Assembly: GCA_014529385.2 (NCBI GenBank)
Contig: CM043948.1
Location: forward strand, 23,242,451 to 23,306,450
Source: Adiantum capillus-veneris
Lineage: Eukaryota > Streptophyta > Polypodiopsida > Polypodiales > Pteridaceae
Length of the DNA stretch: 64,000 nt
Reading direction: 5' to 3'
Shown here: piece after piece, positions 38,051 through 49,531 of the stretch
Layout: the number at the start of each line of letters is the position of its first letter
Numbering within the stretch: the stretch's first letter is position 1
The notes under the pieces: model-generated
Database searches by the model: none
What the model was told of the DNA's origin: nothing
The model's input: only the letters and a program-made list of their open reading frames with translations
Translations under genes and position numbers: made by a program

Positions 38051-39704
38051 TGCCCCGAAAGCGGCAAAGTTTGTACTTTCATTCATTAGATTCGGTGCAG
38101 GTCCCACGCCATGTGGTACCAGTTCTGCTTTTCTATCTGCCTTTTTCTGCCACATTCCTCAGCTGCTCTCGAACTCTCAGACCTGTCGTCGTCTTTATCA
38201 TTCTGTTCTTTCTGTGCCTTATTAGGGCACTTTGCGGAAATATGTCCATGTTCCCCGCATCCAAAGCACTTCCCCTCTTTGATGAAGCGAGCTCTCTCCT
38301 CAGGAGTAAGCTTGGGTCGTGCATCCTTTTTTTTTCTCTGGATTGCTCTTTTTCATTCTACTTTCATTCCCAAAAGTCTGTTCGGCTCGTTGTGTCATGG
38401 CCTTATCTGTGGGGTAGGTCAGACTGCAAGAGTGAATAGCAAAGCCCCGCTTCGCATGACTCATCAACTCCTGAATAGAAGCTGACTTCTGTTCCAAGCA
38501 GTGATTTCGGATCTCTGTAGGTAGACCCAAGGTAAACCGCTCAATCTGTTCTCTGAACGAGATCTTCTTGAATGAAGAGGCGGGTAGAAAAGAGCTCCAG
38601 AATCTTTCACAATAAGAATTCACTATATCGCTCTTGGTCATCCGGAGATGGTTCCAAGCAGCTCGTATATCTCGCTCAACTCTTGAGTCAACCAAGAAGA
38701 AATAAAAAGCCTCTTGAATTTCAGGCATGTAACTGGCACAGTCTTGCTTAATAGAAGCGTGGACCACCAAGTACGAGCATTCCCCTTAAAGTAAGAGGCA
38801 GCTCTCCGAATCTTGGAGTGCTCTGAATAGCGCCCTCCCGCGAAAGCGATGTCAAACTGCTGTATAAAAGACAAAGCCTTCGAAGCATCTGAGTATCCTC
38901 AAAAGTATCAAACTTGATCGAGTGGCCACCTTCCTTAAACTCTCGGACTTTCTTGCTTTTATCTTCGAGAAAGTCATACTGGTTGGCTTTGTAAAAAAAT
39001 TCTTCTTGTTCGCATAAAACTTTCCATCATCGGAGTCTGAGCTGTCTGTAGACGAGTCCTCAGTAGAACTGTCAATCTCTGGGCGAGATGTAGCCTTCTT
39101 TGCCTTTTTCTTGCCCTTTCCGAAGCTTTGTGTCTTGCTTCACTTTTTGCTTTTTTCTGTCTTCTTCGCTCTAATCCGAGGAGCTAGAAGAATTGTCAGA
39201 AGAAGAAGAAGAAGGACTGGGTACTCCTTCAAATCGAACACGCTTCTTCCGTTTCTTTGCCTTATCAAATGTCAACCGACGACCCAAATATCCCTGGAAG
39301 TCAGTGCCTTTCTTCTGCTTTTTGCCGTGCTTTTTGTCTTTCTTTTGCACGTCGAAAAGCTGAGCAATCCGTGCATCAACCACGTTCTCCAGTTCCTGCT
39401 CCGTATATTTTCTTGGAGGCAGAAGGTTTCTTGAGAGCGGGTTTCGGGAGTGGTGTTGTGGTTCTCTGCCACTCCCTCTGTACCTCTTCCAAGAGGTCTG
39501 GTTCATATATTTTGCCATCTTCGGGTCCTTGGCAAAATTGAGCATCATCTTTGTTGCATCGCCAATCAATTGACGACGCTCCATCTCTCTTTGCTCCGCC
39601 TGAGTAGGCCGAGGCGGGCCATGCTCTCTGTCTGAATCTTCGTTGTGATCCTAGCCCGCATCTCCAGATGCAGAGGGAGTCGACTGATCATTGCCTGAAG
39701 CCAT
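38051..39704 (-). pseudogene. Chromovirus I gag
   Basis: ATG 39704. N-terminal part with Q-A-E-Q-R-E-M-E-R-R-Q-L-I-G-D-A-T-K-M (39600-39550), a lysine-rich tract and a Ser run (39200-39215). Middle capsid-like part with F-I-Q-Q-F-D-I-A-F (38870), R-R-A-A-S-Y-F-K-G-N, and E-Q-I-E-R-F-T-L-G-L-P-T-E-I. The zinc knuckle C-F-G-C-G-E-H-G-H-I-S-A-K-C lies at about 38265-38222. Several frameshifts (near 39000, 38770 and 38330) break it. Confidence 0.85.
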
Positions 39705-39761
39705 AGGTGCCGCGGAAAAAAAATTTGGGGATCGGATTTCCCATAGAAGAGAAATCGGCCG

Positions 39762-39774
39762 TGCTCTGATACCA
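39762..39774 (-). other. Primer-binding site of chromovirus I (tRNA-iMet)
   Basis: Minus strand TGGTATCAGAGCA, one base inside the 5' LTR. Confidence 0.95.
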
Positions 39775-39775
39775 C

Positions 39776-40329
39776 TGTAACAGACTTGGACACTCCAAGT
39801 CAAGAATCAACCGCGACAGCACCAAATAACCACTTCAAAACAATTCACAGATCATAATAGATTTGCACTGGCCCGGCGGAGTTCCGTGCCTAGAGATATT
39901 GGCCCCAAAGACTGGCGCCCCTTTCGGTATTTCTTTTTATATTAATCAATCATCAAAGTACAAGAGAGCGGTTAGGGTTTCACTCTCAGACTCTGCGTCC
40001 AGATGCTCTGAGAAGTGAGGCCCTCACCACTAATTTAAAGGTTACAAGGGATGCCCAAAAGCAGAGCCCCAAAAGCTTTTAAAATCAAAACCATCAGTTC
40101 TCTCTCTCTCTTAGAGAGTCTTTTCTCTTTTTTTAATAAAAAAAAAAGCAAAAGCAAAATTCGCATCGCTCATCATTTTCCAAAAAATAAAAAATAAAAA
40201 AATTTAATAATCCGTCTCCGCGATTTCCGGAATTTAGGGTTTTTGGCAAAATTTAGGGTTTGCAGGAATTTTAGGGTTTCTGGCAGAAATTAGGGTTTTT
40301 GCTGTCCGCCACGTCATCACTTTGTGACA
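39776..40329 (-). repeat. 5' LTR of chromovirus I
   Basis: Near-identical partner of 33911-34467; only a handful of substitutions and A/T-run indels seen by eye. Carries the same telo-box cluster. Confidence 0.95.
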
Positions 40330-40536
40330 GAGGTGGATGATTCTGTACTGTGGGTTTGATTCTTTTTTGGGCCTTGGCCCCCTAGCCCCCACAGGGTGCC
40401 CACATACCCCAAGGGGGCTCAAAGAACAAAGGGCTGCTGTGTGTTTTTTGCTGGCGCGCAGAAGAGAGAGAGCTATTGGCGGGGCTGAGGGGCTGATGTG
40501 GGACTGAGAAGCTGCTGCGCGAGGGGCTGAGGGGCT

Positions 40537-40541
<5 letters not shown>
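40330..40541. other. Other flank of the ORF1p-like block
   Basis: GC-rich, no gene. Contains GGGGCTGAGGGGCTGA repeats (40481-40540) and a near-palindromic GGCCCCCTAGCCCCC / AAGGGGGCTC pair (40375-40422). On the minus strand it precedes element I and then the ORF at 33901, so it may be that block's 5' leader. Confidence 0.4.
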
Positions 40542-40586
<45 letters not shown>

Positions 40587-40939
40587 TTTTGCTTTATTTT
40601 TCTAGTGGCTCAAGAGAGAGCTTGGGGAAAGCAGGAAGCCTTTGGGCTTTTGATTTTCAGCTCTTGGGGCACTACTTTTGGCATCCCTTGTACTCTTTAA
40701 ATACGTGAGCATGCCTCTCACAACTCAGAGCATCTGGACGCAGAGTCTGAGTGTGAGCGCGTGCCCGCACTCTTGTACTTTGAACTCAGATTAATACAAA
40801 AAGAAATACTGAAAGGGTGCCAGTCTTTGGGGTCAATACCTCTAGGTGTTGAATCAATTGTGAACTATGAAATGTTTTGAAGTGGTTATTTGGTGCTGTC
40901 GCGGTAGATTCTTGACTTGGAGTGTCCAAGTCTGTTACA
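40542..40939 (+). repeat. Chromovirus J 5' LTR, third piece
   Basis: (GA)n 40542-40581 followed by sequence matching 46634-47011, ending AAGTCTGTTACA. Confidence 0.85.
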
Positions 40940-40940
40940 G

Positions 40941-40953
40941 TGGTATCAGAGCA
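40941..40953 (+). other. Primer-binding site of chromovirus J (tRNA-iMet)
   Basis: TGGTATCAGAGCA, one base after the LTR. Confidence 0.95.
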
Positions 40954-41010
40954 CGGCCAATTTCTCTTCTACGGAAAATCCGATCCCAAATTTTCTTTTC
41001 CGCGGCACCT

Positions 41011-42580
41011 ATGGCTTCAGGCAAAGATCAGTCGACTCCCTCTGCATCCGGAGATGTGGAAAGGGATCACAACGAAGATTCTAGCAAGGAGTATGGCCCA
41101 CCTCGGCCTACTCAGGCAGAGCGTCGAGAGATGGAGCGTCAACGATTGATCGGCGACGCAACAAAGATGATGCTTAATTTTGCCAAGGACCCGAAAATGG
41201 CAAAATATATGAGCAAGACCTCTTTGGAGGAAGTGCACGCGCAGTGGCAGAAAACCACAACACCACCCCCAAAACCCGCTCTCAAGAAACCTCCTGCTGC
41301 TCCCAAGAAGTATACAGAGAAGGAATTAGAAGAGGTGGTTGATGCACAAATTGCTCAACTTTTTGACGCGCAAAACAAAGCTGAAAAGCACGACAAAAAG
41401 CAAAAGAAAGGAACTGACTTCCCGTGCTATTTGGGTCGTCAGTCGACATTTAAAAAGGCAAAGAAACAGAAGAAGCGTATTCAATTTGAAGAAGTACCAG
41501 GTTCTTCTTCTTCTTCTTCTTCTAACAGTTCTTCTAGCTCATCTGACTCGAGCGAAGAAGACCGAAAAGGCAAAAAGCGAAGCAAAAAGCAACGCTTCGG
41601 AAAGGGCAAGAAAAAGGCAAAGAAGTCTAAATCTCGCCCCGTGTGTGACAGTTCTACAGAGGACTTGTCTACAGACAGCTCGACTCTGACGACAGCAACT
41701 TTTATGCAAAGAAGAAGAATTTTTATAAAGCCAACCAATATGACTTTCCGGAAGACAAAAGCAAGAAAGTAAGAGAGTTTAAGGAAGGTGGATAGTCAAT
41801 TAAATTTGACACATTTTCGGGATATAGAGATGCTTTGAAGGCTTTGTCTTTTGTACAGCAGTTTGACATCGCTTTCGCGGGAGGACATTACTCAGAGCAC
41901 TCTAAGATTCGGAGAGCTGCCTCTTACTTTAAGGGGAATGCTCGAACTTTGGTGGTCCACGCTTCTATTAAGCAACACTGCGCCAGTTAAATGGTTGAAA
42001 TTCAAGAGGCTTTTTATTTCTTCTTGGCTGACTTGAGAGTATGAACGTGATATACGAATTGCTTGGAACCATCTTCGGATGACCAAGAAGGATACAGTGG
42101 ACATTTATTGCGAGAGATTCTGGAGCTCTTTTCTACCCGCCTCTTCATTTAAGAAGATCTCGTTCAAGGAACAGATTGAGCGGTTTACCTTGGGTCTTCC
42201 TACAGAGATCCGAGATCACTGCTTGGAACAAAAGTCACCTTCTATTAAGGAGTTGATGAGTCATGCGAAACGGGGTTTGCCATTCACTCTGGCAATTTGA
42301 CCTACCCCACCGATGAGATCATGACACAAAGAGTTGAACAGACTTCGACAAATGAAAGTAGAAAGAGAAAGAGCAAAGAGCTAGCTACATCAGGGAAGGG
42401 AAGTGCTTTGAATGCGGGGACACCGGGCATATCTCCGCGATGTGCCCTAACAAGGCACCGAATGAACAGGATGAAGAAAGGCCAGAAAGTTCCAAAGCAG
42501 CTGAGACACGTGGTAGAAAAGGCAGATAAAAAGCAGAATTGGTACCACATTGCGTGGGGCTTGAACCGAATCAAATGAAT
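41011..42580 (+). pseudogene. Chromovirus J gag
   Basis: ATG 41011 opens a 254-codon frame to 41772: M-A-S-G-K-D-Q, E-R-R-E-M-E-R-Q-R-L-I-G, P-P-A-A-P-K-K-Y-T-E-K, then a Ser/Lys tract. An in-frame stop ends it. Capsid-like pieces follow: F-V-Q-Q-F-D-I-A-F (41850), R-R-A-A-S-Y-F-K-G-N (41910), E-Q-I-E-R-F-T-L-G-L-P (42170). The knuckle C-F-E-C-G-D-T-G-H-I-S-A-M-C is at about 42408-42450, all in shifting frames. Confidence 0.85.
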
Positions 42581-42599
42581 GAAAGTACAAACTTTGCCG

Positions 42600-44480
42600 C
42601 TTTTGGGGCAAAGTGAAAGATCAGGAAGCTCTTTTGAAGGAGCCAAGGGCAACTTCTTTTCACTTGGAATTGGCGGCTCAATTTGGAATTACGTCCGATA
42701 GGCTGAGGCCACAGGCGGAGATAGTTCGAGTGGCACCCGAACGGGATGTTGCCATTGCACCGAGCATTGACAAACTTCGTTTTCAATGACAGCGGTGTTT
42801 AGGACACGAAGCATTTTACGTATTTGCCTTAAGGTTGTAACGTTCTACTCGAAATCCCTTGATACCACAACAACAACGCCGTGGTTGACTACCGGGCCGA
42901 GAAAGCGACTTTGACAAATGAAGGACTCAGAGATTGTACTTGATGAACTTCAGTTTTTTTACCGACTTTTTTTTGGGAGAGAACTGAACGATGGATAAAG
43001 GTCAAATATGTTTTGACCTGAACAACAGAACGCCAAGATTTTCTTTACACTCATGCCGATTGCTTTTCGAAGGCCTGTCAGGCGAGTTACCACCTGCTCG
43101 TCCTGAAGATCATTTTGTTGATCTAATACCAAGAAGCACACCACCGAACCGGCCACCTTACCGTGTGAGCCGAGCACAGAACAAAGAGATTATGAACCAA
43201 GTGAAAGACCTCTTGGAAAAGGGTCTTGTCCAGCCTAGTACTTCACCATATTGCTCTCCAATGTTGTTGGTTTTGAAGAAAGACGAATCTTGGAGAATCT
43301 GCATCGATTATAGAGCTCTCAACAAAATAACCATCAAGAACAAATTTCTGATTCCTAGGATCGATGATATACTCGACAGATTACAGGGATCCTCGTGTTT
43401 TAGAAGGATTGATTTGAAGAGTGGATATCATCAGATCCGAACCGCACCGGAAGACATCTACAAGACAGCCTTTCGGACGCCTTTTGGGTTATTTGAGTTT
43501 TTTGTGATGCCTATTGGCTTAACCAATGCTCTTGCGACATTTAAACGGATGATGGATAGGATTTTTCCAGAGTAAAGACTATTTGTTGGCACTTTCTTTG
43601 ACGACATCATTGTTTTCTCCAAGGATGAGGCAGAACATAGAGATCATCTCGTTCAAGTCTTTCAGGCATTATGAGATCACAAGTTAGTGATTAATGCAAA
43701 GAAAAGTGAATTTTTCCTACCAGAGATACACTTTTTGGGACACATTGTGTCAGCAGCAGGAGTGCAAATGGATTCGGCCAAGATAGAGACTATCCGTGAT
43801 TGGCCCGATTTGAAGAATGTCCAGGAAGTTAGAAGCTTCTTGGGACTGTGTTCGTACTACAGGCGGTTCATTCAAAAGTTTGCAGAGGTTGCTTCCCCTT
43901 TGCATATCTTGACACAGAAAGGAGTCCCTTTCTCGTGGGGACCCACAGAGGTGACTGCCTTTCAGACTTTGAAAGAGAAATTGACTACGGGACCAATTTG
44001 ACTTTGACGGACTTGTAGAAGTTGTTTGAAGTATATTTTGATACTTATGGTCGTAGTCTGGATGCGGTCTTAATGCAAGAAGGCCAATGTCATTGCCTAT
44101 GAGAGACTATTGTTTTCAAGGCCGAATCGACAGTACAAATATGTGAGAAAGAGCTTTTAACGGCTATCCATGCTCTTATTCAGTGGCGACATTACCTACT
44201 GGAGCCGATTTTACGGTTTTCACGGATGATGGGAGTTTATGCTACTTCTTGTCACGGAAGGAGCTATCGGAAAAAGCAGATATGATGGGGAAACATCTTG
44301 TCACGGTTTACTTCCGGATTGCCCATATGCAGGGACAGGAGAAATTGGTGGCAAATACTTTGTCTCGAAAGCCGTTGGTTCCGTCTATTTCCGCGATACA
44401 TCATAGGAACTTCGAGGATATGGTCGGTCAGTACGCCATAGAACAGATTTTGCAGATGTATTCAGTTGAATACAGAAAGG
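42600..44480 (+). pseudogene. Chromovirus J pol: protease remnant, RT, RNase H
   Basis: Protease-end remnant 42650-42920. RT from about 42991: [34 protein letters not shown] at 43573, then F-F-D-D-I-I-V-F-S at 43596-43622. Connection R-S-F-L-G-L-C-S-Y-Y-R-R-F-I (43830-43870). RNase H with frameshifts (44000-44360). Confidence 0.85.
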
Positions 44481-45740
44481 GGAGGTAGTAGCGAACTATT
44501 CCATTTGGGATGGCTACTTGATGAAGAAAACCATGTTGTGCATTACACAGCCGTTGAGGGAAAGGTTCTAACCGAATGCCACTGTCTGCCTTTTACGGGT
44601 CACCGATGCATTGCTACCACCTTGAAAGGGGTAGAGCAATACTTCTTTTGGCCGAGACTCAAGAAGGATGTGGACGAGATTGTGCGTAGTTGCTTGGTAT
44701 GCCAAAAGGTCAAGTTTGATAGGCATAAAGCACAGGGATTGTTACAGCCTTTTACCCATACCCACCCGCCCCTGGGAAAGTATTGCAATGGATTTCATTT
44801 TTTTTTAATCTCCCAAGAACACAGCATGGACACGATTGTTTATTGCCCAGATCATCAGATTACATGGCATGCCTGAGACGATTATCTTCAACAGGGACCA
44901 GGTTCACGAGTTTGTTTTGTACGGCTATTTTGGGAGAACATAGGCACCTAGTTGCAGTTCTCGTCATTGTTCCACTCACAGACTGACGGGCAATCAGAGA
45001 TTGCTAATTCAGTGGTACTGAAGCTGTTGAAGTCTTCTTTGTTGGATCAGAAGACTACTTGGGAAAGGCTTTTACCTTTGGTGGAATATACCTACAGAAA
45101 CATGATTAACTCTTGATGGGGAAGGTGCCATTTGAGATTCTTGTATTTGCTACGAAGGTTCCACCCTTCCTTAGCACGAAAGATAAGATTTTTCTTTGAA
45201 GCCGACCAGTTCACGAGGGACTTGGTCCGGAAGGCTTTGCAAAAACTTCAGGAAAGACAGGAAAAGGCAGCAGATTGCCATTGTCGCGATTTGAAATTGA
45301 AGGAGAATGATTGGGTGCTCTTACGTTATGGGAAGGCACGCCCCAGAAAAGAAAAAAAAAAAAGAAAAGGAGCGGCTTTTTTGAAAGCTAAGCATGAGAT
45401 AGTGTGGACCTTTCCAAATTTTCCGAAAAGAAAAATGATGCCTCCTTTAGACTGAAGCTACCATAATACTTGGAGGATTCACAATGTTTTCATGTGAGTC
45501 TCTTGAAGCCTTTCGAAGGCGATGTGTCCGATGATGGGAAGCTAGATGTGCAACCCAAATTGGACGAAAACGAGCAGATACTCGTTCCACAACAGAAATT
45601 GGCACAAAAAGAAAGAAAAAAGGTAAAGCGAACTCACGGTTCTTAGTTAAATTCAAGACCTACTTCGCAATGGATGCGAAGTGAATGGAGGAGGCAGACC
45701 TAGCAGATATTCCTTGGAATCTAAATCTTTACCTTGAAGC
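44481..45740 (+). pseudogene. Chromovirus J integrase and chromodomain remnants
   Basis: Integrase finger: F-T-G-H-R-C-I-A-T-T and C-L-V-C-Q (44590-44705). The core is damaged: after D-x-x-Q-I-T-W-H-A (44860-44876) comes a shifted second-Asp region, F-H-S-Q-T-D-G-Q-S-E-I (44970-45005), and V-E-Y-T-Y (45090). The first-Asp segment is missing, as in I. Tail D-W-V-L-L-R-Y (45308) and chromodomain traces (45600-45700). Confidence 0.8.
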
Positions 45741-46333
45741 TTTTGGTTTAGCATAGTCTACTCCAAATGGAACCCAGAATTCAGCTTGGCCGGAGATCTG
45801 GTGCAGTGGGTTTGCACAAGAGGGGAGTTACTCCACTCCTTTGTCAACAGATGCCTCGATTTTTGAATACTAGAGTCACTAATGTCTCTTTGAGCTTCAG
45901 GGATACTGAGAGCTGACAGTATTCTGCTGGATGACTTTATGAAATGGAATTCCTGAATATGAAATTGATTTGTTCTTGACTTGTCTTTAAGTGCAGGAAC
46001 TGATAGACGAAATGACTGCAGCATTTTGGTCTAAATGATCTCCAATAGACATGGTTGCAATAGGGGTTAGTCAATCGGACATCTATGAGGTCCCGACTGG
46101 ATCTAGATGCGATTGTTAGCTAGATTGCCGATAAATCATGGTCTAAGAGTTGAATGTCATGTGATGTCTACTAATGTCCTGTGATGTCCTGTGATGTCGT
46201 GTGATGTGACTGTCAATCGGTACATGTGCTAGACGTGTGTTCCTAGTACGTAGGTACTAACAGTCAGTGTCTGCTAAGGCAGTTTATGGCTTCTGTCTGT
46301 TTTGCAGGCATAATCAAGGACGATTACAATGCT
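45741..46333 (+). other. Chromovirus J 3' UTR
   Basis: No gene. Contains TGTGATGTC / TGTCCTGTGATG short direct repeats (46155-46205). Confidence 0.6.
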
Positions 46334-46348
46334 TTCAAGAGGGGGGTA
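46334..46348 (+). other. Polypurine tract of chromovirus J
   Basis: TTCAAGAGGGGGGTA before TGTCACAAATTG. Confidence 0.88.
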
Positions 46349-46592
46349 TGTCACAAATTGTGATGTGGCTGTCCAATGCAGGAAACCCTAACCCTAATTG
46401 CAAGAAACCCTAACCCTAATTGCAGGAAACCCTAACTGCAGGAAATTGTGTACACCTGCTGACGTGGCAGTCCATGATTTGCGGCGGATTTTCCGAAAAG
46501 CAGTTTTGCGGCAGTTTTTGGGTATAGCTTTTTGGCATTGCTTTTCCCACGCAATTGGGAGAGAGAGAAAGCCTCTTTGCTTTGTTTTATTA

Positions 46593-46636
<44 letters not shown>

Positions 46637-47011
46637 TTTGCTTTATTTTTCTAGTCGCTTAAGAGAGAGAGCTTGTGGAAAGCAAGAAGCCTTTGGGCTT
46701 TTGATTTTCAGCTTTTGGGGCACTGCTTTTGGCATCCCTTGTACTCTTTAAATACGTGAGCAAGCCTCTCACAACTCAGAGCATCTGGACGCAGATGTGA
46801 GTGTGAGTGCCTGTCCGCACTCTTGTACTTTGAACTCAAATTAATACCAAAAAAAATACCGAAAGGGGCGCCAGTCTTTGGGGCCAATACCTCTAGGCAC
46901 GGAACTCCGCCGGGCCAATGTTGAATCAATTGTGAACTATGAACTGTTTTGAAGTGGTTATTTGGTGCTGTCGCGGTAAATTCTTGACTTGGAGTGTCCA
47001 AGCTTGTTACA
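46349..47011 (+). repeat. 3' LTR of chromovirus J
   Basis: Uninterrupted reference for the broken 5' LTR. Has AAACCCTAACCCTAATTGCA repeats (46383-46440), the empty site of element E (46559-46590), (GA)n at 46597-46633, a TTTAAATA box (46748-46755), and the AAATACCGAAAGGGGCGCCA block shared by all family LTRs. Confidence 0.92.
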
Positions 47012-47016
47012 ATAGC

Positions 47017-47799
47017 TCTCTTTTAGCTTAGACATGAGAAATGAGAGGGAGAGAGGGAATGCCGCTCTCGCCTTGAATGAGGACTGGCTGCGACACATTA
47101 TCATTGATGAGAAACGTAAACTTCTCCCAATCGATAATGGGTTTAAACATGCAAAACCGCAAGTTTAAAGACTACAAAGGTAGTAAATTGAGTTTGTTGA
47201 ATGACCAATTTGACATCATTAACTTCTTGAGAGATCGAAACATCCATGCCTTCAGAAAACCCCTAAACCGAGAGGGTGGGGATAGAAGAAGTCTAAAGAC
47301 GTGCGCGTTTCACAAAAGATTCACTTATGACATCATAAGAACTTCAAGGATCAAATAACACAACAACCCTTTCCATAACATTTTATGAGTTCATCCTCTT
47401 CGGAAGTCCTCTCTTGCTTAGCTTCTTGCTCTACCACACTCATAGCATTCACTTGAGGGGTAGAGTCAAAAGTTGCTGCAGTAGAGGTTTCCTTTTTAGA
47501 TTCTTTCTTAGGAGATTCCTTTTTCATGTGACCTACGACTGAACAATGGAAGCACTTATGTTCCTTTCTCTACTTAATTGACCACCTAAAACTCCTCGAG
47601 CAATCATTTCATCAAGTGAGTTGAGGTTTATCATTTTCCTTTAGCCTTATCCTTAGAATAATCGCTCTTTGCTTGAGATTGAGATGGAGAATTAGATTGA
47701 GAAGAAGAATTGGAAGAGTTCGAGTTCTTTTTATTGTTACCATTCCCATTAGAATTCTTGTCCTTGTCCTTAGATGAGTCATGAGAGGAAGAGTTACCA
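47017..47799 (-). pseudogene. Element H gag C-terminus and protease region
   Basis: Minus strand. A Ser/Asn/Asp-rich stretch (S-S-H-D-S-S-K-D-K-D, 47780-47700) is followed by a knuckle-like K-C-F-H-C-S-V-V-G-H-M-K-K (47555-47520; the last Cys is changed to Ser). Then comes the protease end I-I-D-W-E-K-F-T-F-L-I-N (47140-47090) and L-I-S-H-V, one stop, A-K-R-E-L. The last codons join in frame to 29344 across element J. Confidence 0.78.
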
Positions 47800-49524
47800 T
47801 TTTTTTATTTTTTATTTTTTTGAAAAATCAGGGCTGTATATTACAGAGTACAATATAATCTCCAGTGGATGCCAAAATAGCCTATCACGTGGGGTGTACA
47901 AGCTGAATGTAAGAGTGAGAGCCACTATAGTGACAACTCGACTAGAACAATCTCATGGTGGTCTGTGTGATGAGTGGAGGAGAAACCACCGAGGGGGGGC
48001 ATAATGCCATGTAATCAGGCCACCTGTAAGTGTGAAGAAGAGTGGAGATCGGGCCCAACGCCGAAGGAAGGCAAATCGATGAGCCTCGGCTGCTCGAGAT
48101 GTACCTGAGGAAGAATCCCACTGCCAAATCAGGGTGTGAATGATGTCCAGCCAAATGGCAGTGAGGGTATCCTGAAGGAGCTGTGGAGCCGTACTGAGAA
48201 TGTGAAGACAATGAGCTCTCCAAACATTCCATAGTGTAATGCTAGTGATGACTGAAAAAACTTCATCACGTGTCTGAGGATCCCCCTCCCAAGCAATCTG
48301 TGGTAACATAGCCAAAGTCCCTCGCCGATAACCAGTCGAGGTAAGCATAAGAGCTGGATCTGTGTCTGAGCCCTCGTAGAAAAGATGCGGTCCGGGCATC
48401 GGCATCAACCATGAGACAGATCCCCAAGTGAGAAATCCATGCTGAACACCGGCTCTGCTAAGTAAAAAGCAAACTACTAGCCACACTACATGAGAAGATG
48501 AGCATGACCAAAGACAGTGTACAGGTGACTCATGTAGTCGCAAAGGACAGCGAGGACATAACGGATCATGACCCATAGTAGCTAGCCAAGTCCCAACTGG
48601 AAGTCCTGCATGTGCAATCATCCACATGAAAAAAGAAATACGACGAGCCGCATGTAAATCCCAGATGGCTGACCAAAACTGCTGTAGATAGGCATGGGAG
48701 AGACCTGAATGTAACCAGAAACGCATACGAGTGGGCTGCCCTGGGTGCTGTCTCATCAATGCTAATCTTCCAATTCTGACAATGTACTCTAGGAATGATA
48801 CAGGTGCACCGGTGGAGTTAGAGTGAGGCCAATGCCACTCTCCTGGGTCCCAATAAAGCTGAGATAGGGCACGACCCTCCCACACCCAAAGCCTCCAAAG
48901 TGCGGCATCAGCGGAAGCGAAACGGGGGTCAACACAACGACACTTCCTGCGGGAGCCAACTACTCGTATGGCCTCCCATCAAGCGCCGGGGTAGACAAGG
49001 TACGGAGAGGTGGTATCATATGTCAATCTAGCATGAATCCCCTGAGAGTAGTCAGTATCAACTGTGAACAGCATGGTGTCTAAACGAACTAATAAGAGAG
49101 TGCTATGAGCAAAGAGACCTTCCCAGCCACTATGTGGAGGCATTTGAACCGTGCTGCGCATGACTGCGTCCCACTGTGAAGGAACGGCGGAGTCAATCTC
49201 AAGCAGTCTGTCTGTCACCCCGCGACCAATGTCATAATATTCTGCCACAAAATCTGCATCCAGCATACATGTCTCATGAAACAACCGCATAGAGGCAGCA
49301 GGGCCAGTGTCCCAAGCAGCCCAATCAATGTGAGTCCTCTCTCCAAGCTGACGGGGTGGATTAACCGAAGAATCAAGAACTGCATCATTCCAAATGAGAG
49401 GCTGACGCTCAATCTCCTCACGACATGAGGGAGATGAGCGTATGATAGCCCGTCGCATGGAAATCCAAATCTGAAGAAGCGATCGGATGAAGGGTGAGAG
49501 AGTGCTGGTGAACAAGGGGGCTGA
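47800..49524 (-). mobile_element. LINE copy 3, 5'-truncated, minus strand
   Basis: A T-rich tail (47801-47822, the poly(A) end on the minus strand) followed by about 1.7 kb of ORF2 3' sequence. Flanking TACCA at 47795-47799 and 49525-49529 may be a short target duplication. The family is related to, but distinct from, copies 1 and 2. It lies immediately inside H's primer site, and H gag N-terminal sequence is missing, so a deletion accompanied or preceded it. Confidence 0.82.
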
Positions 49525-49530
49525 TACCAA
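47953..49530 (-). pseudogene. LINE copy 3 ORF2 C-terminal part (zinc-binding region)
   Basis: Two long minus-strand frames. 49515-48979 has W-I-S-M-R-R-A and E-E-I-E-R-Q-P-L-I-W-N, corresponding to the post-RT region of copy 2. 48885-47953 (310 codons) has W-D-P-G-E-W-H-W-P, F-W-S-A-I-W-D-L-H-A-A-R-R-I-S-F-F, W-M-I-A-H-A-G, C-P-R-C-P...H-C-L-W-S-C, and ends H-Y-A-P-P-R-W. A stop separates them near 48970. No RT catalytic box remains because the copy is 5'-truncated. Confidence 0.85.
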
Positions 49531-49531
49531 T
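49522..49531 (-). other. Primer-binding site of element H (tRNA-iMet, partial)
   Basis: The minus strand after the LTR end TGTGACA reads A-TTGGTATCAG; LINE sequence follows at once. Confidence 0.7.

Larger units (their letters stand above)
33911..40329 (-). mobile_element. Chromovirus I, structurally complete
   Basis: LTRs 33911-34467 (3') and 39776-40329 (5') are nearly identical over more than 550 bp. On the minus strand: iMet primer site, gag from ATG 39704, zinc knuckle, protease remnant, RT/RNase H/integrase finger in one long frame, a damaged integrase core, chromodomain, 3' UTR, purine tract. The flanks (GTGGG left, GAGGT right) do not form a clear 5-bp duplication. Element I belongs to the same family as J and the 23.4-25.9 kb copy. 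The high LTR similarity marks it as recent, yet the coding region is already broken. Confidence 0.93.
29345..47011 (+). mobile_element. Chromovirus J, with nested E and I
   Basis: Outer ends TGTCACAAATTGTGATG (29345) and CCAAGCTTGTTACA (47011), flanked by GTAGC (29340-29344) and ATAGC (47012-47016). The 5' LTR is in pieces: 29345-29589, 32829 to the (GA)n ending 32913, and from the (GA)n at 40542 to 40939. It is followed by an iMet primer site, gag, pol, purine tract, and 3' LTR (46349-47011). Element E lies in the first gap; an ORF1p-like block plus element I lie in the second. The coding region is heavily decayed. J itself interrupts element H. Confidence 0.85.

Noticed and set aside
39755-39780. 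tRNA gene remnant
   Set aside because: The TGGTATCAGAGC words are primer-binding sites next to LTRs; no cloverleaf was found.
33906-40334. Target duplication for chromovirus I
   Set aside because: Left GTGGG and right GAGGT do not match well enough; I report the element without a duplication.
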